Positions 8,674 through 18,516 of a DNA stretch of 34,759 bases are shown here, piece by piece. Each line of letters starts with the position of its first letter. The stretch's first letter is position 1. Under the pieces are notes generated by a model. It was not told the origin of the DNA. It worked only from the letters and a program-made list of their open reading frames with translations, and ran no database searches. The DNA is from Vibrio brasiliensis LMG 20546 (lineage in GTDB: Bacteria; Pseudomonadota; Gammaproteobacteria; Enterobacterales; Vibrionaceae), in assembly GCF_000189255.1 (NCBI RefSeq), contig NZ_AEVS01000047.1, positions 1 to 34,759 of the forward strand, given 5' to 3'. Made by a program: the position numbers and the translations under genes.

Positions 8674-8691
8674 ATTACAGTCAATTGTAAT
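8674..8691. promoter_or_regulatory. Palindrome ATTACA-N6-TGTAAT, copy 2
   Basis: Second dyad, ATTACA GTCAAT TGTAAT, exactly 180 bases from copy 1 and 124 bases upstream of the nhaR start. The arms extend to TTATTACA/TGTAATAA (8672-8693). Two identical-arm dyads on either side of a divergent promoter region suggest joint control of nptA and nhaR. Confidence 0.5.
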
Positions 8692-8814
8692 AATTGAATT
8701 TAAGAGTTCGGTAAAACGCACAAGAAATCTTTAATTGGTAAGTTTTTCGAATTATTGTTGTCATGCTTAGCTTTTGTTATAACCCTATCGATTAGATAAA
8801 AGAGAGTCATCGCG

Positions 8815-9705
8815 ATGTCGCATTTGAATTACAACCACCTCTATTACTTCTGGATGGTTTGCAAGCAAGGGTCTGTCACCAAAGCTGCTGACGCTTTGTT
8901 TCTAACCCCACAGACTGTAACCGGGCAGATCAAAGCTCTTGAAGAGCGAATGGACGGTAAATTAACCAAGCGAAATGGTCGCAGTATAGAACCGACTGAG
9001 CTTGGTCAATTGGTTTTTAAGTATGCCGACCGAATGTTTGGCTTAAGTTATGAGATGCTCGATATCGTTAACTACAGTCAGCGTTCAAATATTCTTTTTG
9101 ATGTTGGTGTCGCGGATGCTCTCTCTAAGCGACTGGTTAGCAAAATCTTGCTCACTACCGTTCCTGACGACAATAGCATCCACCTGCGTTGTTTTGAGTC
9201 GACTCACGAAATGCTACTGGAGCAGCTTTCGCAGCATAAACTGGACATGATTCTTTCAGATTGTCCGGTTGATTCAAGCCAGAGTCCTGGCCTTTATAGT
9301 AAGAAGCTTGGTGAATGTAATATGAGTTTCTTTTGTTCAGGGAACCTGGACAGTGCCAGCTTTCCAGCAGTATTAGAGCAGCGCAAACTGTTGATTCCGG
9401 GTAGTCGAACAGCGATGGGACGTAAAGTACTTCAATGGTTTGATCGCCAAGGACTACAACCAAATATTCTCGGTGAGTTCGATGATGTCGCGTTAATGAA
9501 GGCATTTGCTCGTTATCATCATGATGTAATTTTTCTGGCGCCATCTATCTATGTTACGGAAGTAGAAAGTGACTTACCGCTTCAGTTAATCGGTCATATT
9601 GATGAGCTAAAAGAAGAGTATTATGTGATATTCGCTGAAAGGATGATTCAGCATCCTGCAGTGAAGAATGTTTGTGATGTAGATTTTACTAGTTTATTCA
9701 ATTAA
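8815..9705 (+). CDS. nhaR: LysR-type transcriptional activator NhaR
   Basis: Sodium-responsive LysR-family regulator; in E. coli it activates the Na+/H+ antiporter gene nhaA. The 296-residue protein has the winged helix-turn-helix in residues 1-60 ([25 protein letters not shown]). The effector domain is nearly the same as in E. coli NhaR, for example [29 protein letters not shown] and [11 protein letters not shown]. The ATG start has GAGAG upstream. Here it is not next to nhaA but diverges from the Na+-dependent phosphate transporter nptA, which suggests nptA may be part of its regulon. Confidence 0.95.
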   Translation: MSHLNYNHLYYFWMVCKQGSVTKAADALFLTPQTVTGQIKALEERMDGKLTKRNGRSIEPTELGQLVFKYADRMFGLSYEMLDIVNYSQRSNILFDVGVADALSKRLVSKILLTTVPDDNSIHLRCFESTHEMLLEQLSQHKLDMILSDCPVDSSQSPGLYSKKLGECNMSFFCSGNLDSASFPAVLEQRKLLIPGSRTAMGRKVLQWFDRQGLQPNILGEFDDVALMKAFARYHHDVIFLAPSIYVTEVESDLPLQLIGHIDELKEEYYVIFAERMIQHPAVKNVCDVDFTSLFN

Positions 9706-9724
9706 ACCAGATGCTTATTGTAAC

Positions 9725-9748
9725 CAAATGGATTATTTGCTCCATTTG
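9725..9748 (+). other. Inverted repeat downstream of nhaR
   Basis: Eight-base arms CAAATGGA / TCCATTTG with an eight-base loop, 20 bases after the nhaR stop. No T tract follows, so it is not a standard terminator. It may be a 3' stability hairpin or an operator for hlyU. Confidence 0.35.
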
Positions 9749-9880
9749 AATTACTATGCGAAACGATTCACTCAACTATAATTACTCTTCGTGTGAATCT
9801 AGTCAGTGCAGAAAAGTTAGAGATTTCTGTAAGGCTGAAATATTTGTCAAAGTTATGCTTGTATCAAGAGGTCAGAGGTG

Positions 9881-10195
9881 ATGGATTTACAAGAGATGGA
9901 AAAAAACTCTGCAAAAGCAGTGGTGCTACTCAAGGCGATGGCGAATGAACGACGTCTTCAGATTTTGTGCCTACTGCATAACCAAGAGTTATCAGTGGGT
10001 GAATTGTGCTGCAAACTAGAGTTGAGCCAGTCGGCCTTATCTCAACACTTAGCTTGGCTGAGAAGAGATGGGTTAGTTCACACGCGTAAAGAAGCGCAAA
10101 CAGTGTACTACACGTTAAGTAGTGAAGAGGTTAAATTAATGATTCAACTACTTCATGAACTGTATTGTGAGAAGGAAACTGAGGCTGCACTGTAG
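9881..10195 (+). CDS. hlyU: ArsR/SmtB-family transcriptional activator HlyU
   Basis: Winged-helix regulator that activates haemolysin (hlyA) in V. cholerae and relieves H-NS silencing of rtxA1 in V. vulnificus. The sequence follows HlyU almost residue for residue: NSAKAVVLLKAMANERRLQI, LELSQSALSQHLAWLRRDGL (recognition helix) and TRKEAQTVYYTL. Cys30 and Cys96 correspond to V. cholerae Cys38 and Cys104, the redox-sensitive pair. I place the start at the ATG, nine bases after AAGAGG, because HlyU proteins begin M(N/D)L; a GTG directly before it would add one residue. It has no ArsR-type metal-binding cysteine box. The gene stands alone and converges on rpsT. Confidence 0.93.
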   Translation: MDLQEMEKNSAKAVVLLKAMANERRLQILCLLHNQELSVGELCCKLELSQSALSQHLAWLRRDGLVHTRKEAQTVYYTLSSEEVKLMIQLLHELYCEKETEAAL

Positions 10196-10227
10196 TCCGG
10201 CAACTGAATTAGATAAATGCGAGATAT

Positions 10228-10255
10228 AAAAAAACCGGCCAAGGCCGGTTTTTCT
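10228..10255. terminator. Bidirectional terminator between hlyU and rpsT
   Basis: Stem AACCGGCC / GGCCGGTT with a two-base AA loop, flanked by a run of A on the left and T on the right. It can therefore end both hlyU (plus strand) and rpsT (minus strand). Confidence 0.88.
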
Positions 10256-10279
10256 TTTCACTGAGTAATCAGAGTTCTA

Positions 10280-10540
10280 TTAAAGAGCTTTGATTGCAGC
10301 AGCGAAACGAGACTTATGACGTGCAGCTTTATTCTTGTGAATAAGGCCTTTAGTCGCCATGCGGTCTAGGATTGGTGTAACTGCAGCAAATGCTTCAGTT
10401 GCAGCAGCTTTGTCGCCTGCTTCGATAGCAGCAACAGTTTTCTTCATGTAAGTACGCATCATTGAGCGACGGCTAGCGTTGTGCTGACGACGTTTCTCAG
10501 CCTGGATAGCGCGCTTCTTAGCAGATTTACTATTTGCCAA
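10280..10540 (-). CDS. rpsT: 30S ribosomal protein S20
   Basis: Small basic protein that binds 16S rRNA early in 30S assembly. The 86-residue sequence matches S20 ([39 protein letters not shown]). I set the start at the TTG at 10540: the product then begins (M)ANSKSAKK like other S20 proteins, and GGGAG sits eight bases upstream. A TTG further up would lie over this ribosome site. E. coli rpsT also uses a UUG start, which is part of its translational autoregulation, so the rare start is conserved. The gene diverges from murJ, in the same arrangement as E. coli rpsT relative to the ribF-ileS cluster. Confidence 0.95.
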   Translation of the reverse strand: MANSKSAKKRAIQAEKRRQHNASRRSMMRTYMKKTVAAIEAGDKAAATEAFAAVTPILDRMATKGLIHKNKAARHKSRFAAAIKAL

Positions 10541-10786
10541 GGGTCTAACTCCCAAAAACTTAGTTCAGTGACATTTTAAGGGCGAGGAATATCCCCTATT
10601 TGCGCTTAAATGTCAAATAATTTGTGCAAAAACCAATCGAGCCAAACAAATTTTGGATTGAAAGGTCTTCACGGTTAAGATGGCGGGGATTCTAACAGTA
10701 TTTTTTTTCAATGCTAATACTAATCTGCTCTGGTTATGACATTCCTAGTGTAAAGTAGAGCGAAATTTTTGATTCCCGAGGTAATT

Positions 10787-12355
10787 GTGAGTAAACGCCT
10801 ACTCAAGTCAGGCATGATAGTCAGTGCCATGACCTTAATTTCTCGCGTGCTAGGTTTAGTGCGAGATGTTGTTGTAGCCAACCTTATGGGGGCTGGGGCA
10901 AGTGCTGATGTGTTCTTCTTTGCCAATAAAATTCCCAATTTTCTCAGGCGTTTATTTGCTGAAGGTGCATTCTCGCAAGCCTTCGTCCCTGTTCTGACTG
11001 AGTATCATGCAGCTGGCGATATGGATAAAACCCGTCAGTTAATTGCCAGAGCCGCGGGTACGTTAGGGGTTATTGTCTCTATAGTGACACTGCTAGGTGT
11101 CTTAGGCTCGGGAGTCGTCACCGCATTATTTGGTTTTGGTTGGTTTCTTGATTGGATGAATGGTGGCCCCTCGGCAGAAAAGTTTGTTCTGGCCAGCCTG
11201 ATGCTGAAAATTACCTTCCCATATTTATGGTTCATCACTTTTGTCGCTCTTTCTGGGGCAATACTCAACACCATGGGGAAATTTGCCGTTTCTTCATTTA
11301 CCCCAGTGTTCCTCAACGTGATGATCATTTTATCGGCCTGGTTTATTGCTCCTCAGCTAGCTCAACCAGAAATTGGTTTAGCGATTGGTGTTTTCCTTGG
11401 CGGTTTGGTTCAGTTTCTATTTCAGCTTCCTTTCTTGATCAAAGCGGGAGTGATGGTGAAACCAAAGTGGGGATGGCGTGACCCGGGGGTAGTTAAAATC
11501 CGTACTTTGATGATTCCGGCTCTGTTCGGTGTGTCTGTGAGTCAGATTAACCTGCTATTCGACACCTTTATTGCCAGTTTTCTGCAAACCGGCTCAATCA
11601 GTTGGCTTTATTACTCAGATCGTTTACTAGAGTTCCCACTTGGTTTATTCGGCATTGCTATAGCTACCGTTATTCTTCCAGCGTTATCACGCAAACACGT
11701 TGATGCCCATAGCGAGGGTTTTGCCCAGACAATGGACTGGGGTGTACGCATGGTGACTTTGCTTGGTATTCCAGCGATGTTGGGGCTGATGGTATTAGCA
11801 AAACCTATGTTGATGGTTCTGTTTATGCGCGGTGAGTTTACTCCTCAAGACGTTCAGTTTGCTTCAATGTCCTTAGTGGCTTATGCCTCGGGTTTGCTCA
11901 ACTTTATGCTGATCAAGGTATTAGCGCCTGGCTATTATTCGCGTCAGGATACTAAGACGCCCGTTAAGTACGGCATTATTGCTATGGTGACTAACATGGT
12001 TTTCAACGCTATCTTTGCCTGGTTCTATGGCTATGTTGGCCTGGCTATTGCGACAGCCTTGTCTGCATTTGTGAACATGTCTCTTCTATATAGAGGTTTG
12101 CATAAAGCGGGCGTTTACCGATTGACGCGTAAAACGCTGTTGTTTGTAGGCAAACTCATCATTGCTGGTGGCTTAATGGTTGCTGCGATCGTGTGGAAAC
12201 TAGAAGAGATGGCTGTTTGGTTAAGCTGGAGCTTATCTGAGCGAGTGATGTGGTTGACGATGCTGATTGGTTTAGGTGCAGTGGTTTATCTGGTGACGCT
12301 TGTCATTATGGGTGTGCGCTTAAAAGACTTAAAAGCAGCGACAGAGCAAGCCTGA
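10787..12355 (+). CDS. murJ: Lipid II flippase MurJ
   Basis: Multidrug/oligosaccharidyl-lipid/polysaccharide (MOP) family protein that flips lipid II across the inner membrane for peptidoglycan synthesis; about 14 membrane segments. Recognisable elements are SRVLGLVRD, the LRRLFAEGAFSQAFVP block, YYSDRLLEFPLG and KVLAPGYYSRQDTKTPVK, all shared with E. coli MurJ and including its essential arginines. I choose the GTG at 10787 (product MSKRLLKSG, 522 residues) because GAGG lies five bases upstream; an in-frame start six codons earlier lacks a ribosome site. It precedes ribF with an 85-base gap. Confidence 0.95.
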   Translation: MSKRLLKSGMIVSAMTLISRVLGLVRDVVVANLMGAGASADVFFFANKIPNFLRRLFAEGAFSQAFVPVLTEYHAAGDMDKTRQLIARAAGTLGVIVSIVTLLGVLGSGVVTALFGFGWFLDWMNGGPSAEKFVLASLMLKITFPYLWFITFVALSGAILNTMGKFAVSSFTPVFLNVMIILSAWFIAPQLAQPEIGLAIGVFLGGLVQFLFQLPFLIKAGVMVKPKWGWRDPGVVKIRTLMIPALFGVSVSQINLLFDTFIASFLQTGSISWLYYSDRLLEFPLGLFGIAIATVILPALSRKHVDAHSEGFAQTMDWGVRMVTLLGIPAMLGLMVLAKPMLMVLFMRGEFTPQDVQFASMSLVAYASGLLNFMLIKVLAPGYYSRQDTKTPVKYGIIAMVTNMVFNAIFAWFYGYVGLAIATALSAFVNMSLLYRGLHKAGVYRLTRKTLLFVGKLIIAGGLMVAAIVWKLEEMAVWLSWSLSERVMWLTMLIGLGAVVYLVTLVIMGVRLKDLKAATEQA

Positions 12356-12440
12356 TTAGTATATAATCCGTCAGTTTCACGCAATGTTTACTCTTTTTAA
12401 GAGCGTTTATACAAAATAGATAGGTTTTTAGCAGTCCCCA

Positions 12441-13385
12441 ATGGAATTGATTCGAGGTATTCACAATATCAAACCACACCATCAAGGGTGTGTATTGACG
12501 ATCGGAAACTTCGATGGTGTTCATCTTGGACATCAGGAAGTGTTACGGCAAGTGTCTGAACAGGCAAAGGAATTAGGTTTACCTTCGACGGTTATGACGT
12601 TCGACCCTCAGCCATTGGAACTGTTTGCTAAAGACAAAGCGCCCGCGCGGCTGACACGCTTAAGAGATAAGTTTGTCCAACTGAGCAAATTAAATATTGA
12701 AAGGCTACTGTGCGTAAACTTTAACCATAAGTTTGCCAATCAAACACCAGAGGCATTTATTAGTGACTTGTTGGTAGAGCGATTGGGTGTTAAGTTTCTC
12801 GTCGTAGGCGATGATTTCTGCTTTGGTCAAAACCGAAAAGGGAACTTTGCAATGCTACAGGAAGCCGGAAAAAAGTACGGTTTTGAGGTAGTAAGTACTC
12901 AAAGTTTCCGCTTAGCGAAATTACGTGTGAGTAGCACGGCAATTCGTCAGGCATTAGCGCAAGATAAGCTTGATGCTGCTGCGGAAATGCTAGGGCGCAA
13001 TTATAGTATTAGTGGCCGGGTTTCTCATGGTCGTAAATTGGGTAGAACCATAGGTTTCCCGACGGCAAATATCCCGCTAAAACGTTGCGTGTCTCCAGTA
13101 TCAGGTGTTTATACCGTCGAGGCATTAGGTCTTGGTGATGAGCCTGTTGGAGGCGTGGCAAACATTGGTAACAGACCGACTGTTAACGGTGTCCGCCAGC
13201 AATTAGAAGTACATTTATTTGACTTTAAAGCCAATTTATATGGCAAGCAGTTGGAAATCGTACTTTTAGATAAGATTCGAGATGAACACAAATTTGAGTC
13301 ATTCGAAGCTTTAAAACAACAAATTGAATTGGATGCTGAAGCAGCAAGGGTGTGGCTGCGTCAGCGTAAAGACCAAGCGGTTTAG
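12441..13385 (+). CDS. ribF: Bifunctional riboflavin kinase / FAD synthetase RibF
   Basis: Makes FMN from riboflavin and then FAD from FMN. The 314-residue protein has the N-terminal nucleotidyltransferase domain with GNFDGVHLGH at residues 22-31 and the STTAIR-like SSTAIRQAL loop. The C-terminal flavokinase domain starts near 185 with GRVSHGRKLGRTIGFPTANI. It heads the ribF-ileS-lspA-fkpB-ispH order known from E. coli. A TATAAT sequence at 12362-12367 could be part of its promoter, but no good -35 box accompanies it. Confidence 0.96.
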   Translation: MELIRGIHNIKPHHQGCVLTIGNFDGVHLGHQEVLRQVSEQAKELGLPSTVMTFDPQPLELFAKDKAPARLTRLRDKFVQLSKLNIERLLCVNFNHKFANQTPEAFISDLLVERLGVKFLVVGDDFCFGQNRKGNFAMLQEAGKKYGFEVVSTQSFRLAKLRVSSTAIRQALAQDKLDAAAEMLGRNYSISGRVSHGRKLGRTIGFPTANIPLKRCVSPVSGVYTVEALGLGDEPVGGVANIGNRPTVNGVRQQLEVHLFDFKANLYGKQLEIVLLDKIRDEHKFESFEALKQQIELDAEAARVWLRQRKDQAV

Positions 13386-13440
13386 TTCGCTGCTTGGCAT
13401 AATGTCTAACTGTCACCCAACACAACGGAATTAAGAATCG

Positions 13441-16269
13441 ATGAGTGAGTATAAAGATACCCTGAACCTTCCTGAAACAGGGTTTCCGATGCGCGGCAAT
13501 CTGGCCAATCGTGAGCCAGAAATGCTTAAACGTTGGTATCAAGAAGATCTTTACGGTGAAATCCGTAAAGCGAAGAAAGGCAAAAAATCTTTCGTTCTAC
13601 ATGATGGTCCTCCATACGCTAACGGTGACATTCATATTGGTCACGCGCTAAACAAGATTCTTAAAGACATTATTATTAAATCCAAAACACTTTCTGGTTT
13701 TGATGCTCCGTACATTCCTGGTTGGGACTGTCACGGCCTACCAATTGAACTAATGGTAGAAAAGAAAAAAGGCAAACCAGGCCAAAAAATCTCTGCGGCA
13801 GAGTTCCGCGAAGAGTGTCGTAAATACGCGGCAGGTCAGGTAGAAGGTCAAAAAGAGAGCTTCAAACGTCTGGGTATCATGGGTGAGTGGGATAAGCCAT
13901 ACCGCACTATGGATTTTGCTACAGAAGCAAACATTATCCGTGCACTAGGCAAGATCGCAGACAATGGTCACCTGCTAAAAGGTTTCAAACCAGTTCACTG
14001 GTGTACTGACTGTGGTTCAGCACTTGCTGAAGCGGAAGTTGAGTACAAAGACAAAGTATCACCATCTATCGATGTTCGCTTTAAAGCAGCTGATGCTGAA
14101 GCGCTGCTGGCTAAGTTTGATCTTAATGAAGGTCACGAAGGCGAAGGTGATATCTCTATCGTAATCTGGACAACCACGCCATGGACTCTGCCTGCTAACC
14201 GTGCAGTCTGTCTACGTGATGATCTAGAGTACGTACTTATCCAGGTAGAGGGTGAGTCTAAAGAGCGTATTATCGTTGCTTCTGAGCTGGCGAAAGACGT
14301 AATGGATCGCGCGGGTATCGAGCACTTCCATAACCTTGGTTTTGCTAAAGGTAGCGATCTTGAGCTAACTCAGTTCAACCACCCGTTCTATGACTTTACT
14401 GTTCCTGCGATCCTGGGTGATCACGTTACGACTGATTCTGGTACCGGTGTTGTTCACACAGCTCCAGGACACGGTCAGGAAGACTTTGCAGTAGGTAACA
14501 AGTACAACCTGGAAGTTGCTAACCCAGTAGGTTCAAACGGTGTTTACCTTCCTGATACAGAGCTATTTGCTGGCCAGCACGTATTTAAAGCGAACGATGC
14601 AGTTGTTGAAACGCTGAAAGAGAAAGGCGCTCTGCTACATCACCACGCTTACGAGCACAGCTACCCACACTGTTGGCGCCATAAAACTCCAATCATCTTC
14701 CGTGCAACTCCTCAATGGTTCGTATCTATGGACCAGGCTGGCCTACGTGCAAAAGCACTAGAGTCAATCAAAAACGTTGAGTGGATGCCTGAGTGGGGTC
14801 AAAGCCGTATCGAAGGTATGATTGAAGGTCGTCCTGAGTGGTGTATCTCTCGTCAACGTACTTGGGGTGTGCCAATTGCTCTATTCGTTCACAAAGAGAC
14901 TGCAGAGCTTCACCCGAACACAATCGAACTTGTTGAGAAAGTCGCTCAGCTAGTTGAAGAAAAAGGCATTCAGGCTTGGTGGGATCTTGAAATTGCAGAT
15001 CTACTAGGCGAAGAAGCTGACAAGTACGAGAAAGTGCTAGATACACTAGACGTATGGTTCGATTCAGGTGTTACACACTACTCAGTGGTTGACGCACGTG
15101 AAGAGTACAACGGTAACAGTGCTGATCTTTACCTGGAAGGTTCTGACCAACACCGTGGCTGGTTCCAGTCTTCACTGATTTCATCTATTGCGATGAAAGA
15201 TGAAGCACCATACAAGCAAGTTCTGACGCATGGTTTCGTCGTTGATGGCCATGGCCGTAAGATGTCTAAATCTATCGGTAACGTCGTTGCTCCAAAAGAT
15301 GTAACGAATAAGCTAGGTGCAGATATTCTGCGTCTATGGGTAGCATCTACCGACTACACAGGCGAAGTTGCAGTATCTGATGAGATCCTGAAGCGTTCTG
15401 CTGATGCGTACCGTCGTATTCGTAATACGGCACGTTTCTTCCTGGCTAACCTAAGCGGCTTTAACCCTGCAACAGATATCGTTCCTGCAGAGGAAATGGT
15501 TGCTCTGGACCGTTGGGCTGTAGGTCGTGCACTAGCTGCTCAAGAAGAGATTGTTAAAGCGTACGGTGAGTACAACACTCACGCGGTAACTCAGCGTCTA
15601 ATGCAGTTCTGTTCAATTGAAATGGGCTCATTCTACCTAGACGTAATCAAAGATCGTCAGTACACAGCGAAACGTGGTGGCCACGCGCAACGCAGCTGTC
15701 AGACCGCGCTTTACTACATCGTAGAAGCTCTGGTTCGTTGGATGGCTCCAATCATGTCATTCACTGCAGATGAAATCTGGAACGAGATGCCAGGCGAACG
15801 CGATAAGTTTGTTTTCACTGGTGAGTGGTTCGATGGTCTGTTCGGTCTTGCTGAAGGCGAAGAGATGAGCAACGAATTCTGGGCTGAAATCCAGGCTGTT
15901 CGTGGCGGTGTTAACAAGCTGCTAGAAGATGCTCGTAAAGACAAGACAATCGGTGGTTCACTACAAGCAGAAGTGACGCTTTACGCAGACGACGCGCTAG
16001 TGGCTAAATTAAGCAAGCTAGAAGATGAGCTACGTTTCGCACTACTTACTTCAGCGGCTGTTGTTAAGCCTCTAAGCGAGAAGTCTGACACAGCACAAGC
16101 GACGGATGTAGAAGGTCTGTTTGTTGAAGTGAAAGCGACCGAGAACGAGAAGTGTGACCGTTGTTGGCACCATACACCTGACGTTGGCACTATCGCGGGT
16201 CATGAGAAGATCTGTGGTCGTTGTGTATCAAACGTCGATGGTGAAGGCGAAGTGCGTAAATTTGCGTAA
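13441..16269 (+). CDS. ileS: Isoleucine-tRNA ligase IleS
   Basis: Class I aminoacyl-tRNA synthetase that charges tRNA-Ile, with an editing domain against valine. The 942-residue protein carries the HIGH motif at 65-68 (DIHIGHAL), the KMSKS loop at 607-611, the tryptophan- and threonine-rich editing segment ([15 protein letters not shown]), and a C-terminal zinc site with cysteines 905, 908, 925 and 928. This is the bacterial mupirocin-sensitive type with the zinc tail. Codon use is strongly biased, as expected for a highly expressed gene. It is 55 bases downstream of ribF and 74 bases upstream of lspA. Confidence 0.98.
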   Translation: MSEYKDTLNLPETGFPMRGNLANREPEMLKRWYQEDLYGEIRKAKKGKKSFVLHDGPPYANGDIHIGHALNKILKDIIIKSKTLSGFDAPYIPGWDCHGLPIELMVEKKKGKPGQKISAAEFREECRKYAAGQVEGQKESFKRLGIMGEWDKPYRTMDFATEANIIRALGKIADNGHLLKGFKPVHWCTDCGSALAEAEVEYKDKVSPSIDVRFKAADAEALLAKFDLNEGHEGEGDISIVIWTTTPWTLPANRAVCLRDDLEYVLIQVEGESKERIIVASELAKDVMDRAGIEHFHNLGFAKGSDLELTQFNHPFYDFTVPAILGDHVTTDSGTGVVHTAPGHGQEDFAVGNKYNLEVANPVGSNGVYLPDTELFAGQHVFKANDAVVETLKEKGALLHHHAYEHSYPHCWRHKTPIIFRATPQWFVSMDQAGLRAKALESIKNVEWMPEWGQSRIEGMIEGRPEWCISRQRTWGVPIALFVHKETAELHPNTIELVEKVAQLVEEKGIQAWWDLEIADLLGEEADKYEKVLDTLDVWFDSGVTHYSVVDAREEYNGNSADLYLEGSDQHRGWFQSSLISSIAMKDEAPYKQVLTHGFVVDGHGRKMSKSIGNVVAPKDVTNKLGADILRLWVASTDYTGEVAVSDEILKRSADAYRRIRNTARFFLANLSGFNPATDIVPAEEMVALDRWAVGRALAAQEEIVKAYGEYNTHAVTQRLMQFCSIEMGSFYLDVIKDRQYTAKRGGHAQRSCQTALYYIVEALVRWMAPIMSFTADEIWNEMPGERDKFVFTGEWFDGLFGLAEGEEMSNEFWAEIQAVRGGVNKLLEDARKDKTIGGSLQAEVTLYADDALVAKLSKLEDELRFALLTSAAVVKPLSEKSDTAQATDVEGLFVEVKATENEKCDRCWHHTPDVGTIAGHEKICGRCVSNVDGEGEVRKFA

Positions 16270-16305
16270 CTCGTGTTAGCTTTTTGAACTTTTTTGTAAT
16301 TCGAT

Positions 16306-16333
16306 AGCCCCAGTATCAACTGGGGTTATTTTT
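16306..16333 (+). terminator. Weak terminator or attenuator between ileS and lspA
   Basis: Stem CCCCAGT / ACTGGGG (16308-16314 / 16319-16325) with loop ATCA, followed by TTATTTTTA. The T tract is broken by one A. Because lspA, fkpB and ispH follow, it probably only lowers read-through from ileS. Confidence 0.6.
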
Positions 16334-16343
16334 AGGATAAAAG

Positions 16344-16847
16344 ATGTCAAATATTCCATTAAAGCAATCAGGTGTACGTTGGCTGTGGCTAGCGGTGGTT
16401 ATCTTCCTTGCGGATATCGGTATTAAGCTATTCGTGATGGATAACATGGGTTATGGCTGGGCGAATCGAATAGAGGTATTACCTTTCTTCAATTTTCTTT
16501 ATGTTCATAACTATGGAGCAGCGTTTAGTTTCTTAAGTGATCAAGCTGGCTGGCAACGCTGGTTATTTACCGGTATTGCATTTGCCGTAACGGGCATGCT
16601 GACGTATTGGATGAGTAAACTTCCAGCTGCGGAAAAGTGGAATAACATTGCGTATGCAATGATCATTGGTGGTGCGGTTGGTAACGTTTTCGACCGTGTT
16701 GTTCATGGCTTTGTGGTTGATTACCTCGACTTCTACTGGGGTAACTATCATTGGCCAGCATTCAATCTGGCTGACACTACCATCTGCATCGGTGCCGCGA
16801 TGATTATCCTGGATGGCTTTCGTAACAAAGAAGACGCTAAAGCCTAA
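16344..16847 (+). CDS. lspA: Lipoprotein signal peptidase LspA (signal peptidase II)
   Basis: Inner-membrane aspartyl protease that cleaves the signal peptide from diacylglyceryl-prolipoproteins, acting after Lgt. The 167-residue protein has four hydrophobic segments. The catalytic aspartates are Asp126 in [10 protein letters not shown] and Asp144 in [11 protein letters not shown], preceded by the GNVFDR motif. The start ATG follows AGGA. It sits in the conserved ileS-lspA-fkpB-ispH order behind a possible attenuator hairpin, and is followed by another hairpin before fkpB. Confidence 0.97.
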   Translation: MSNIPLKQSGVRWLWLAVVIFLADIGIKLFVMDNMGYGWANRIEVLPFFNFLYVHNYGAAFSFLSDQAGWQRWLFTGIAFAVTGMLTYWMSKLPAAEKWNNIAYAMIIGGAVGNVFDRVVHGFVVDYLDFYWGNYHWPAFNLADTTICIGAAMIILDGFRNKEDAKA

Positions 16848-16870
16848 TTCGTGATATATCGAATAACCCT

Positions 16871-16904
16871 AAGCGCTGTCGGTTGATTACGACGGCGCTT
16901 TTTA
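16871..16904 (+). terminator. Hairpin with T tract between lspA and fkpB
   Basis: Stem AAGCGC-T-GTCG / CGAC-G-GCGCTT with one mismatch and an eight-base loop, running into TTTTTAG. It probably terminates the ileS-lspA transcript at least partly; fkpB-ispH would then need their own promoter in 16905-16989. Confidence 0.65.
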
Positions 16905-16989
16905 GTATACCCGTCTTGATTGATCCGCTGTGCTAAATTTGGCAGTGAGATAGCTATTAAAACAATAATGACACCAAGGAAGCAGTAAC

Positions 16990-17421
16990 GTGACTACAAT
17001 TGCCCAAGATTCAGCAGTAACTCTGCACTTTACGATTAAAATGAAAGACGGCTCTGTTGCAGACAGTACCCACAATATGGGCAAACCAGCCAAGCTTGTT
17101 ATTGGTGACGGCAGTCTGAGTGATAACTTTGAGCAGTGCTTAATCGGCCTTAATGCTGGTGAGCAAAAAGCGATCGAACTTAAAGCTCAGGATGCGTTTG
17201 GTATGCCAAATCCAGACAATATTCACCATATGGACCGCACTAAGTTTGTGGGTGATGCAGAAGTTGAAGTCGGTACGATTATGGCTTTCTCAGGCCCTGA
17301 TGGAATGGAAATTCCGGGAATTATTACTGAGATTGCTGGTGATTCAGTGACCGTCGACTTTAACCATCCTCTTGCTGGGCAGGATGTGACTTTTGAAGTT
17401 GAGATTTTGTCAGTAGAATAA
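16990..17421 (+). CDS. fkpB: FKBP-type peptidyl-prolyl isomerase FkpB (SlpA)
   Basis: SlyD-like cytosolic prolyl isomerase and chaperone. The 143-residue protein has the split FKBP fold with an inserted-in-flap domain: VTLHFTIKMKDG, the GLNAGEQK loop, AFGMPNPD and the C-terminal VDFNHPLAGQDVTFEVEI, all as in E. coli FkpB. It lacks the metal-binding His-rich tail of SlyD. The start is GTG, ten bases after AAGGA; no closer ATG exists. ispH follows after 24 bases, the same pair as in E. coli. Confidence 0.94.
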   Translation: MTTIAQDSAVTLHFTIKMKDGSVADSTHNMGKPAKLVIGDGSLSDNFEQCLIGLNAGEQKAIELKAQDAFGMPNPDNIHHMDRTKFVGDAEVEVGTIMAFSGPDGMEIPGIITEIAGDSVTVDFNHPLAGQDVTFEVEILSVE

Positions 17422-17445
17422 CCGCCCAAAGAAGAAAACGACGCC

Positions 17446-18411
17446 ATGAGCAATGACATGAAAATTCTATTAGCCAACCCTCGCGGTTTTTGTGCCGGTG
17501 TAGATCGAGCGATCAGTATCGTAGAGCGTGCACTAGAACTGTACCAGCCACCAATTTATGTGCGCCACGAAGTGGTTCACAACCGTTTTGTCGTGGAAGG
17601 CCTAAAACAGCGCGGTGCGATCTTTGTTGAAGAGCTGCATGAAGTGCCAGACGACAATATCGTTATTTTCTCTGCTCATGGGGTCTCTCAGGCTGTGCGT
17701 AAAGAAGCGAAAGAGCGTGATCTTACGGTTTTCGATGCGACTTGCCCGTTGGTGACTAAAGTGCATATGGAAGTTGCTCGTGCGAGCCGCAAACATATGG
17801 AAGTGGTGTTGATTGGTCACGCGGGTCATCCTGAAGTTGAAGGTACCATGGGTCAGTACGCCAGTGACAAAGGCGGCATGTACCTGGTTGAGACGCCTGC
17901 TGATGTTGTCGCGCTTAAAGAGAAGGTGCGTGATCCAAGCCATTTGCATTATGTTAGCCAGACGACGCTTTCAGTAGACGAAACGGCTGATGTGATTGAA
18001 GAGCTACGTCGCGTATTCCCTGATATTCAGGGGCCTCGCAAAGATGATATTTGTTACGCGACTCAAAACCGTCAGGACGCAGTGCGTGAGATGGCGACAG
18101 ACGTAGATGTTGTGATTGTTGTGGGTTCTAAGAACTCCTCTAACTCTACTCGTCTTAAAGAGTTGGCAGAAAAACTCGGTACGCCAGGCTATCTGACAGA
18201 CTGTGCTGAAGATATCAAACCTGAATGGTTTGAAGGCAAGGTGAAAGTGGGTGTGACTGCTGGTGCTTCTGCCCCTGAAGAGTTGGTAAACAAAATCTTA
18301 GAACGAATTAAACAACTGGTTGGTACTCGTTCAGTAGAAGAAATTCAGGGACGCGAAGAGAACATGTTCTTCGAAGTGCCGAAAGAGTTGCAGATCAAGC
18401 AAGTCGATTAA
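17446..18411 (+). CDS. ispH: 4-hydroxy-3-methylbut-2-enyl diphosphate reductase IspH
   Basis: Last enzyme of the MEP isoprenoid pathway: an iron-sulfur enzyme that reduces HMBPP to IPP and DMAPP. The 321-residue protein has the three cluster cysteines in [12 protein letters not shown] (Cys16), [11 protein letters not shown] and [11 protein letters not shown], the active-site [10 protein letters not shown] segment, and the [11 protein letters not shown] loop with its catalytic Glu. An alternative ATG four codons downstream would give [10 protein letters not shown], the usual family start, but neither start has a strong ribosome site. A clear terminator follows. Confidence 0.97.
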   Translation: MSNDMKILLANPRGFCAGVDRAISIVERALELYQPPIYVRHEVVHNRFVVEGLKQRGAIFVEELHEVPDDNIVIFSAHGVSQAVRKEAKERDLTVFDATCPLVTKVHMEVARASRKHMEVVLIGHAGHPEVEGTMGQYASDKGGMYLVETPADVVALKEKVRDPSHLHYVSQTTLSVDETADVIEELRRVFPDIQGPRKDDICYATQNRQDAVREMATDVDVVIVVGSKNSSNSTRLKELAEKLGTPGYLTDCAEDIKPEWFEGKVKVGVTAGASAPEELVNKILERIKQLVGTRSVEEIQGREENMFFEVPKELQIKQVD

Positions 18412-18429
18412 TCAATTATGATTACAGAA

Positions 18430-18455
18430 AACCAGCGTTTATCGCTGGTTTTTTT
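18430..18455 (+). terminator. Intrinsic terminator after ispH
   Basis: Stem AACCAGCG / CGCTGGTT with loop TTTAT, followed by seven T. Confidence 0.9.
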
Positions 18456-18471
18456 GTTTTGTTATCTAACT

Positions 18472-18494
18472 AAAAAGGCTCCCGAAGGAGCCTT
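18472..18494 (-). terminator. Intrinsic terminator after the CstA-family gene
   Basis: Stem AAGGCTCC / GGAGCCTT with loop CGAA (18475-18494). On the minus strand it runs into five T. Confidence 0.85.
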
Positions 18495-18516
18495 GTCAAA
18501 GTAGCTTATAACTCGT

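Noticed and set aside
9155-9544. 129-codon minus-strand frame inside nhaR
   Set aside because: nhaR is strongly identified in the opposite strand; no start signals or known motifs here.
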